A stretch of 6,258 nucleotides of DNA from Oscillospiraceae bacterium (GTDB lineage: Bacteria; Bacillota; Clostridia; Oscillospirales; Acutalibacteraceae). A model generated the notes under the pieces. That model was not told the DNA's origin, made no database searches, and was given only the letters and a program-made list of their open reading frames with translations. This document shows positions 1 through 4,339 of the stretch, piece after piece. Each line of letters begins with the position of its first letter. Positions within the stretch are counted from its first letter, which is position 1. The stretch spans positions 1 to 6,258 of the forward strand of contig WQRM01000095.1 in the NCBI GenBank assembly GCA_009786735.1. Direction: 5' to 3'. The position numbers and the translations under genes were made by a program.

Positions 1-1
1 C

Positions 2-1075
2 GATGAAGCGCATGTGCCGCAGGTGGAGTTCATCACCACGCTGGCGGGCTATGTGCACTGGCAGCTCACGGGCGAAAATGTGCTGGGCGCGGGCGAGGCA
101 AGCGGCGTGTTTCCGCTGAACGCGGCGGGCGATGACTACCATGCTGACATGCTGGCGAAGGTTGACGCAGCGGGCTATGTGAAGCAAGATGTGCGTGCGC
201 TGTTGCCGCGCGTGCTGCAGGCGGGGCAGTCTGCGGGCGTGTTGAGCGCAAGCGGCGCGGCGCGGTTGGGTCTGCCAGCGGGCATTGCGCTGTGCCCGCC
301 GGAGGGCGACGCAGCAACCGGCATGGTGGCGACCAATGCGGTCACGCCGTGCAGCGGGAATGTGTCGGCGGGGACATCGATGTTCGCGATGGTTGTGCTG
401 GAGCAACCGCTCGCGCCGATTGCGGGGATTGACATTGTGGCGACGCCAGCGGGCAAGCCGGTGGCGATGGTGCACTGCAACAATGGCTCAAGTGACATGG
501 ATGCGTGGATGAACGTGTTTGCGCAGCTGACCGGCGAGGACAAAAATACGCTGTATGCGCGGCTATACGCGGCGGCGCTTGAAGGCGAACCCGACTGCGG
601 CGGCGTGGTGAACTACAATTTTGTGGCGGCGGAGCCCATGCTGGGCGTGACGGACGGCATGCCAAGGCTCACGCGCATGCAGGGGGCGAGGTTTACGTTG
701 CCAAACATGATGCGGGCGATGCTGCTGTCGATGTTCGCGGGGGTGAGCACGGGGCTTGCGAAGCTTGCGGCGCATGGTGTGCAGCTGGCGCGCATCACCG
801 GGCATGGCGGGTTGTTCAAGTCGCCCGGTCCGCAGCAGCTGATGGCCGCGGCGCTGGGTGTGCCGGTGAGTGTGATGCAATCGGCGGGCGAGGGCGGTGC
901 GTGGGGGATGGCTGTGCTGGCGGGCTATGCCGCGCAAAAACAAGTGAATGAAACGCTTGTGGATTATCTTGAGCAGCGCGTGTTCACGCAGCAAGAGATG
1001 CTCACCTTGCAGCCGGATGACGCTGACCGCCAAGGCTTTGCGCGGTTCATGAAAAACTACATGGCGAACATATAG
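2..1075 (+). CDS. FGGY-family carbohydrate kinase, C-terminal part (5' end outside window)
   Basis: Kinases of this family phosphorylate a sugar or sugar alcohol (ribulose, xylulose and similar) with ATP in the cytoplasm. The frame is open to the left edge and reads DEAHVPQVEFITTLAGY before the first possible GTG start at base 14. That text is typical internal FGGY sequence, so the gene is cut by the window rather than starting at 14. About 357 codons are visible; the family is usually about 500-540 residues, so roughly 150-180 are missing. Visible landmarks are TTLAGYVHWQLTG at the left end, a Gly/Ser-rich SGNVSAGTSMFAMV segment, HCNNGSSDMDAW, and near the C-terminus GHGGLFKSPG followed by AGEGGAWGMAVLAGY, the nucleotide-binding FGGY_C region. 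It most resembles the ribulokinase/xylulokinase-like proteins of Clostridia and Bacteroidetes. The exact substrate cannot be read from this portion. The convergent neighbour shares its downstream terminator. Confidence 0.9.
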   Translation, partial: DEAHVPQVEFITTLAGYVHWQLTGENVLGAGEASGVFPLNAAGDDYHADMLAKVDAAGYVKQDVRALLPRVLQAGQSAGVLSASGAARLGLPAGIALCPPEGDAATGMVATNAVTPCSGNVSAGTSMFAMVVLEQPLAPIAGIDIVATPAGKPVAMVHCNNGSSDMDAWMNVFAQLTGEDKNTLYARLYAAALEGEPDCGGVVNYNFVAAEPMLGVTDGMPRLTRMQGARFTLPNMMRAMLLSMFAGVSTGLAKLAAHGVQLARITGHGGLFKSPGPQQLMAAALGVPVSVMQSAGEGGAWGMAVLAGYAAQKQVNETLVDYLEQRVFTQQEMLTLQPDDADRQGFARFMKNYMANI

Positions 1076-1112
1076 GGTTTTTTTGGGCAGTTGTGTTGAT
1101 GGTTTTTTTGCT

Positions 1113-1205
1113 TCGGGCGGCGCGCCCGCCGCCCCTACAGGTAGATATCTCCTGCAAGGCTATGGTTAAGCCGCAACATGTAGGGGCGGCGTGCCCGCCA
1201 CCCGG
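1113..1205. repeat. 27-bp imperfect inverted repeat, REP/MITE-like palindromic element
   Basis: The left arm (1113-1139) and right arm (1179-1205) are inverted copies, with about 23 of 27 positions complementary and a 39-bp spacer. The innermost part is perfect: GCCGCCCCTACA against TGTAGGGGCGGC. The left arm also holds a small internal hairpin (CGGGCG-gcg-CGCCCG). No reading frame with protein character lies inside. It sits just after the kinase stop and could also help end transcription. GC-rich TGTAGGGGCGG-type palindromes are, from memory, common as dispersed intergenic elements in gut Clostridia; copy number in this genome cannot be checked here. Confidence 0.6.
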
Positions 1206-1260
1206 GCTACATATCAATACAAAAGCTTAAAACAGCCAAAACCTAAAACGGCGAATTGAT

Positions 1261-1300
1261 AAAACGCCCGGGTTAGTTGAACTAACCCGGGGTGATTTTT
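1261..1300. terminator. Bidirectional intrinsic terminator between convergent genes
   Basis: CCCGGGTTAGTT (1267-1278) and AACTAACCCGGG (1280-1291) form a perfect 12-bp inverted repeat around a single G, in practice about a 10-bp stem with a five-base loop. On the + strand it is followed by GTGATTTTTGTTG. On the - strand it is followed by CGTTTTATC. Each strand thus has a U-rich tail, which fits a terminator shared by the + strand kinase ending at 1075 and the - strand repeat protein ending at 1317. Confidence 0.85.
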
Positions 1301-1316
1301 GTTGTCTAGCGCGTGG

Positions 1317-2315
1317 CTATGCGCCGATGCGCACTGCGCTGAGGTGGAAGCCATGGGGCGGGATTTCCAGCGTGCCGTCTGCGCCGCCTTCGCTGGTGGG
1401 GGCGTTGTCAACTCTGGCGCTGAGGCTGGTGTTGGCGCAAAGGCGCACGATAACACTGCGTTCAAAGGTGGTGTCATCATTTGCGATTGCGGATTTTAAC
1501 ACGATGGTTTCGTCAAGGCGCGTGCCGTTGGCGGTTACGTAAAACATCAAAACGGTGTCGGAGCTAAAGCTGAAGTTGCCGAAGAAGGTGAGCTCATAGG
1601 TGCCGCTGCATTGGATGCCGAGGGTGCTGTTGCCGCTGAACGCCACGTTTTGCAGCGGAAGAGGGGCATCCATGTTGATGGTTTGGCCGTTGGTTGCGCT
1701 GGCCATTGCCATGGAGTTGTTGCCCGAACGATACATGCCGCCAAACACTGCGCTGCAATCCAGCCAGGGGTTGCTGGGGCATGAACAGTGATCGGGGGGG
1801 CAAGGGCAGCTGCCGTTGCAACTGCCATTGCCGTTACCATTGCCATTGCCGTTACCGTTGCCGCAACAACTGCTGCAACAGCAATCAGGCGGACACCAAC
1901 CGCCGCCATTGGGCGGACACCAGCCGCCACCGTTGGGCGGACACCAGCCGCCGCCATTGGGCGGACACCAGCCGCCACCGTTGGGCGGACACCAGCCGCC
2001 ACCATTGGGCGGACACCAGCCGCCGCCACCGTTGGGCGGACAAGGGCGGTTGCAGTTGGGCGCACAGGGGGAACTGCAGCCGGGCGGCCAGCCACCGGGC
2101 GGACACCAGCCGCTGCCGGGAGGTCTGCAGCCGGGCGGCCAGCCACCAGGCGGACACCAGCCGCCGGGAGGACGCCATGGACCACAGAAAGGCGGGCAAA
2201 CGCCGGGAGGCGGAGAAGGGGGACATTTGAGGACGCAGCCATTGGGCAGGATGGTGGTGGAACCGCCGCTCCAGCTGCAGGGAGTAGTATTGGTTGCAAA
2301 CATTGAACTTATCAT
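1317..2315 (-). CDS. Cys/Pro/Gly/Trp-rich repeat protein with C-terminal BclA/TNF-like domain; candidate spore- or cell-surface protein
   Basis: No named family was recognised for the whole protein (332 residues). Residues 1-30 are a short leader with no clear signal peptide. Residues 31-92 are Cys-Pro-Pro rich and contain a duplicated 17-residue block (51-67 and 68-84, [13 protein letters not shown] core). Residues 95-143 are six tandem NGGGWCPP units, the first with an extra Gly. Then come CCCSSCC (145-151), an alternating Gly-Asn tract (152-164) and another Cys cluster (166-187). Residues about 189-332 have the alternating hydrophobic pattern of the BclA-like/C1q-TNF-like jelly-roll domains of exosporium proteins ([48 protein letters not shown]). 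I count 31 cysteines, 29 of them before residue 188. The DUF-like stalk-plus-jelly-roll plan is like BclA, but the stalk is not collagen Gly-X-Y. The dense Cys suggests disulfide cross-linking or metal binding (inference). ATG 2315 lacks a strong Shine-Dalgarno; ATG 2303 is the alternative start. Confidence 0.8.
   Translation of the reverse strand: MISSMFATNTTPCSWSGGSTTILPNGCVLKCPPSPPPGVCPPFCGPWRPPGGWCPPGGWPPGCRPPGSGWCPPGGWPPGCSSPCAPNCNRPCPPNGGGGWCPPNGGGWCPPNGGGWCPPNGGGWCPPNGGGWCPPNGGGWCPPDCCCSSCCGNGNGNGNGNGNGSCNGSCPCPPDHCSCPSNPWLDCSAVFGGMYRSGNNSMAMASATNGQTINMDAPLPLQNVAFSGNSTLGIQCSGTYELTFFGNFSFSSDTVLMFYVTANGTRLDETIVLKSAIANDDTTFERSVIVRLCANTSLSARVDNAPTSEGGADGTLEIPPHGFHLSAVRIGA
1824..1862 (-). 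repeat. Gly-Asn dipeptide (hexanucleotide) repeat tract
   Basis: Thirteen codons inside the Cys-rich gene encode GNGNGNGNGNGNG (residues 152-164). The DNA is a six-base repeat with only GCC/ACC and ATT/GTT synonymous variation on the + strand. It joins the CCCSSCC cluster to the next Cys-rich stretch and may act as a flexible linker. Confidence 0.85.
1887..2033 (-). repeat. 24-bp coding minisatellite, six tandem NGGGWCPP units
   Basis: Five units are exactly 24 bp and the sixth (2007-2033, translated first) is 27 bp because of one extra Gly codon. Units differ at only a few positions, mostly synonymous (CCGCCATT versus CCACCGTT in the + strand reading), and units 2 and 4 counted from the left are identical. 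A partial unit (GGCGGACAA) follows at the right edge. Each unit presents one Trp-Cys-Pro-Pro. Since the unit is a multiple of three, gain or loss of copies keeps the reading frame. Confidence 0.95.
2074..2169 (-). repeat. 51-bp tandem duplication in the N-terminal Cys-Pro region
   Basis: The sequence beginning CTGCAGCCGGGCGGCCAGCC recurs exactly 51 bp apart (2074 and 2125). It encodes two copies of a 17-residue [17 protein letters not shown] block. The second DNA copy is slightly shorter and diverges near 2165. It is in frame and apparently independent of the 24-bp array, so the same gene has expanded by at least two different repeat units. Confidence 0.85.
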
Positions 2316-2387
2316 CCGTTCTATGCAAAATATGTGCAGACCGCAAGGGTTTGCATGGTGGCGAGCACCAGATTGGGTCGGTCATGC

Positions 2388-2416
2388 TATCCTATGCGAA
2401 GGCTGGACAGCTGGTG
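2388..2416 (-). promoter_or_regulatory. Possible SigK-type sporulation promoter for the Cys-rich gene
   Basis: Read on the - strand, CACC (2413-2416) is followed by 16 bases and then CATAGGATA (2388-2396). This matches the mother-cell SigK pattern known from Bacillus subtilis (AC near -35, CATAnnnTA near -10, 15-17 bp apart). It would start transcription about 65 bases before ATG 2315. The consensus is short, so a chance match is quite possible; the support is that the gene it would drive looks like a spore-surface protein. No good vegetative promoter was seen on this strand. Confidence 0.3.
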
Positions 2417-2421
2417 CGTAA

Positions 2422-2460
2422 AATTTTGCTGCGCCGTGATGTATGCTGCAGCGCAAAATT
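2422..2460. promoter_or_regulatory. Hairpin/inverted repeat upstream of the small membrane protein gene
   Basis: AATTTTGC (2422-2429) pairs perfectly with GCAAAATT (2453-2460). Three more inner pairs (TGC/GCA) are possible with a two-base bulge. It lies in the divergent intergenic region 2316-2508, about 50 bases before the start at 2509. It could be an operator or a leader hairpin; the sequence alone does not decide. No confident vegetative promoter for the + strand gene was found in this gap. Confidence 0.4.
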
Positions 2461-2493
2461 GCCCACAATACTAACAAGAAAAATAAGTGCAGC

Positions 2494-2500
2494 AGGGGGA
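2494..2500 (+). promoter_or_regulatory. Shine-Dalgarno AGGGGGA that decides the start at 2509
   Basis: AGGGGGA ends eight bases before ATG 2509 but only two bases before ATG 2503, so the second ATG is the better start. An upstream in-frame ATG at 2443 has no ribosome binding site. Confidence 0.7.
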
Positions 2501-2508
2501 AGATGGCT

Positions 2509-2775
2509 ATGATCAAAGGCGTGAATCATCGGATTATTGAAGTGATGGAAAGTGAGTGCGAATACTTCACCCGGGTGCTGTTTTTCGTCAAGCCCGAATA
2601 CTCGGCGCTTAGCGAGGGCACGCTGCGCGACCGTGCGCGTGCGGTGGCCACCAATTGCAGCGCACCGCCGCCGAGCCAAATCGCCAAACACCGCAAGATG
2701 ACGGTGTTGGCATTGCTGGGCGCTGCTGCCGCTGGCGGGTTGTTGGCCGCGGTGGTGATGGCGCTGCTATTGTAG
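2509..2775 (+). CDS. Small conserved-looking protein with C-terminal membrane anchor
   Basis: An 88-residue protein of unknown function. It starts MIKGVNHRIIEV, continues ESECEYFTRVLFFVKPEYSAL and has a basic patch before a C-terminal hydrophobic helix (about residues 65-88, rich in Ala, Leu, Gly and Val). That plan, a small cytosolic head and a tail-anchored helix ending at the C-terminus, is clear from sequence. The opening segment (KGVN..IIEV...E.EYFER.L.FV.PEY) resembles, from memory, unnamed short proteins widespread in Clostridia, so it is probably a real conserved gene. A proline stretch (SAPPPSQ, about 51-57) links head and helix. It is transcribed divergently from the Cys-rich gene and in the same direction as ydbC, which has its own promoter. 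No catalytic motif was seen. Confidence 0.75.
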   Translation: MIKGVNHRIIEVMESECEYFTRVLFFVKPEYSALSEGTLRDRARAVATNCSAPPPSQIAKHRKMTVLALLGAAAAGGLLAAVVMALLL

Positions 2776-2806
2776 TGGTTAAGTTTTGGACGGGCACAGT
2801 TTTCGC

Positions 2807-2835
2807 TTGCAATTTGGCGCGAGGCGTGGTATAAT
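2807..2835 (+). promoter_or_regulatory. Vegetative SigA-type promoter for ydbC, extended -10
   Basis: TTGCAA (2807-2812) and a perfect TATAAT (2830-2835) are separated by exactly 17 bp, and TG lies one base before the -10 hexamer (TGGTATAAT), making an extended -10. Transcription should begin near 2842, leaving a leader of about 68 bases before ATG 2910. This is the best promoter in the window. Confidence 0.85.
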
Positions 2836-2909
2836 AAGAGAAAGGGACGTTTTTGCGCGTCTCGGCATACCATACAGTAAACGCTTTACGATTAAGAAAG
2901 GGAAAACAT

Positions 2910-3146
2910 ATGGCAACAGAATTTACTTATGAAGTGACGGAAGAGCTGGGCGTGCTCAGCGAAACCGCAAAAGGTTGGACGAAAGAGCTCAACTTGGTGA
3001 GCTGGAATGGTCGCGAGCCCAAGTATGACATCCGCGAGTGGGCGCCCGGGCGCGAAAAAATGGGCAAAGGCGTGACGCTAAGCGGCGACGAAGTGGCGGC
3101 GCTGAAAGCTGCACTGGCTGGCATTGATTTTGATTCGATGGAGTGA
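2910..3146 (+). CDS. ydbC: YdbC-family PC4-like single-stranded-DNA-binding protein (DUF2128)
   Basis: A 78-residue protein matching the YdbC/DUF2128 family across its length: EFTYEVTEELGVLSE, then KGWTKELNLVSWNGREPKYDIREW, then KMGKGVTLSGDEVAALKAAL. The family has the fold of the eukaryotic transcription coactivator PC4; the Lactococcus lactis member binds single-stranded DNA as a dimer. Its cellular job is not well defined (transcription, replication or repair roles are proposed). The start at 2910 is favoured by AGAAAGGGA a few bases upstream and by the conserved N-terminus; an upstream TTG at 2853 would add residues with no family character. A strong promoter precedes it. The MBL-fold gene follows after 59 bases in the same direction and may be cotranscribed, although a palindromic element lies between. 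Confidence 0.92.
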   Translation: MATEFTYEVTEELGVLSETAKGWTKELNLVSWNGREPKYDIREWAPGREKMGKGVTLSGDEVAALKAALAGIDFDSME

Positions 3147-3153
3147 CTATGGT

Positions 3154-3198
3154 GACCCCCACCGCCCCGTCGGGGCACCTCCCCCAAGGGGGTGGCAC
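3154..3198. repeat. Compact GC-rich double-hairpin element
   Basis: GCCCCG-T-CGGGGC (3164-3176) is directly followed by a second palindrome, CACCTCCCCCAAGGGGGTGG (3176-3195), and further outer pairing (CCACC with GGTGG) is possible. From memory, similar two-hairpin C-rich/G-rich intergenic elements ending CCCCCAAAGGGGG are abundant in Oscillospirales genomes; that is not verifiable here. There is no T-run after it, so it is not a standard terminator. Its right arm is the only G-rich sequence in ribosome-binding distance of the next start codon. Confidence 0.6.
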
Positions 3199-3205
3199 GT
3201 AAGGT

Positions 3206-4183
3206 ATGAAGATTAAAAAGATCGCGACAGTTATCGTCGTGGGCGGCATGGTGTTGATTTTTTTGTTTGACATCGCCGTGACATTTGCGCAAGTCCGCAT
3301 GCAAAACCGCTTCCCTGTGCAGCCCGAGACGTTCGAGCAGTGCGGGGAGGCGACGCGTTTGCATTTTCTCAACGTGTATAACGGCGACAGCATTTTGCTG
3401 CAAAGCGCCGGGCAGTTCGCGCTGATTGACGCGGGCTGGGGGAGTGATAATCCCATTGAGGCGGTGCGCCGACCCGGCACCGAGCAGCGCGTGGTGGACT
3501 ATCTGCACCGCGTGGCGGCGGGCGAGGACGGCGTGGTGCGGCTGGAGTTTGTGCTGGCGACGCATTTTCACTATGACCATGTGGGCGGGCTGCCTGCAGT
3601 GCTGCGCGACCCGAGCATCGAAGTTGGGCGGTTTTATCTGCCTGCGCGCCCGGACGATGGACAAGTTAGCTGGTATGTGCCGATACTGCGCCAGCGCTTG
3701 TTGGAGATCGCCGACGAGCGTGGGATACCCGTGATTCCCGATGTGCCGGACGAGCAGTTTGCGCTGGGCAACATGCAGCTGCAGTTCATGAACACGCAGT
3801 GGCGTGCGACGCACAACGAGAACGATAACTCCGTGGTGACGCTGGTGGAGGTTGGCGAGTTTCGTGCGCTGCTGACGGCGGATATCTACGCGGTTTGGGG
3901 CGTGGAGCGCGAAATCGCAGCACGGGTTGGCGAGCCAATTGACCTGCTGAAAGTGGCACACCAGGGCTACACCGGCAGCACGTCGATTCCGTTTTTGCGC
4001 GCGATGCAGCCGCGGCTGGCGATTGTGCCGAACTTCGCCGGGCGGGTGTATCCCAACGTGATGTGGAATCTCACGCTGGTGTCGCGCACGCCGTATTTGT
4101 CCACCGTGGCGGAAAACGGCATTGTGGTGACGGTGGATGAAGCCGCCCAAATGCTGGTAAACGGTGACCTGCATCTGTCGTAA
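3206..4183 (+). CDS. Membrane-anchored or secreted ComEC/Rec2-type metallo-beta-lactamase-fold hydrolase
   Basis: A 325-residue protein. Residues 1-28 are a basic start plus hydrophobic helix (signal anchor, or a signal peptide with possible cleavage after VTFA), predicting an extracytoplasmic catalytic domain. From about residue 51 it follows the MBL domain of ComEC/Rec2 proteins: LHFLNVYNGDSILLQ, ALIDAGWG (72-79), the metal motif THFHYDHVGG (119-128; H120, H122, D124, H125), NDNSVV (206-211), ALLTAD with metal ligand candidate D226, and LLKVAHQGYTGSTS with H252. In ComEC-like proteins the last two are usually LxGD and HHGS; here they are TAD and AHQGY. Stand-alone members act as extracellular hydrolases of unclear substrate; in ComEC the domain is proposed to degrade the non-imported DNA strand. 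It lacks the ComEC channel region, so it is not a DNA-uptake pore. It follows ydbC and precedes gltX. A nuclease role is inference only. Confidence 0.88.
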   Translation: MKIKKIATVIVVGGMVLIFLFDIAVTFAQVRMQNRFPVQPETFEQCGEATRLHFLNVYNGDSILLQSAGQFALIDAGWGSDNPIEAVRRPGTEQRVVDYLHRVAAGEDGVVRLEFVLATHFHYDHVGGLPAVLRDPSIEVGRFYLPARPDDGQVSWYVPILRQRLLEIADERGIPVIPDVPDEQFALGNMQLQFMNTQWRATHNENDNSVVTLVEVGEFRALLTADIYAVWGVEREIAARVGEPIDLLKVAHQGYTGSTSIPFLRAMQPRLAIVPNFAGRVYPNVMWNLTLVSRTPYLSTVAENGIVVTVDEAAQMLVNGDLHLS

Positions 4184-4256
4184 TGGACAATATTTCTTGG
4201 AAACAACTGGAAAAATAAAATGCAGTGGTGGAAAAACCAGTGGACAATGTGGATAA
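4182..4256 (-). promoter_or_regulatory. Cluster of DnaA-box-like motifs, one perfect TTATCCACA
   Basis: Read on the - strand, 4248-4256 is a perfect DnaA box (TTATCCACA). It directly abuts TTGTCCACT (4239-4247). Weaker relatives in the same orientation are TTTTCCACC (4227-4235), TTTTCCAGT (4206-4214) and TTGTCCATT (4182-4190). The surrounding gap is clearly more AT-rich than the genes. It may be a DnaA-binding region affecting gltX or a titration site; no dnaA, dnaN or rpmH is nearby, so an origin is unlikely from context. Only the first box is a strict match. Confidence 0.45.
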
Positions 4257-4302
4257 CGCACAAAAAAACTGCCTAAAAATGCTGCATATTTTCACAAACA
4301 AC

Positions 4303-4323
4303 TTACACAGTTCATCTGTTTAA
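4303..4323. promoter_or_regulatory. Short operator-like inverted repeat before gltX
   Basis: TTACACAG and CTGTTTAA are inverted copies with one mismatch around a five-base centre (TTCAT), ending one base before the gltX ribosome binding site. In the rest of 4257-4339 I see AT-rich sequence without a convincing -35/-10 pair and no T-box-like leader. Confidence 0.25.
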
Positions 4324-4339
4324 CGGAAGGAAGTTACGC

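Noticed and set aside
14..16. GTG at 14 as the kinase start
   Set aside because: The frame stays open to the left edge with family-like residues before it, and the product would lack the N-terminal kinase lobe.
1887..2033. CRISPR-like array in the 24-bp repeats
   Set aside because: The units are directly tandem without unique spacers and encode an octapeptide.
1788..2421. Long + strand reading frames rich in Pro/Leu or Ala/Arg/Thr opposite the Cys-rich gene
   Set aside because: They are repeats of the minisatellite read on the other strand, have low complexity and no domain; only the - strand frame continues into a recognisable folded domain and stops at a shared terminator.
2443..2508. Start of the small membrane protein at ATG 2443 or 2503
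   Set aside because: 2443 has no ribosome binding site and lies in a hairpin; 2503 is only two bases from AGGGGGA. ATG 2509 has proper spacing.
2853..2909. TTG start upstream of ydbC
   Set aside because: The added residues lack family similarity and the AGAAAGGGA site serves ATG 2910.
4182..4256. Chromosomal replication origin
   Set aside because: Only one strict DnaA box, no dnaA/dnaN/rpmH context and no clear adjacent unwinding element; kept only as a DnaA-box-like cluster.
2927..4261. 444-codon - strand reading frame over ydbC and the MBL gene
   Set aside because: It is antisense to two clear protein families and rich in His/Arg/Gln, the usual result of GC-rich codon shadowing.
4184..4339. 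T-box riboswitch controlling gltX
   Set aside because: No T-box consensus, no specifier stem and no terminator/antiterminator pair in the gap.
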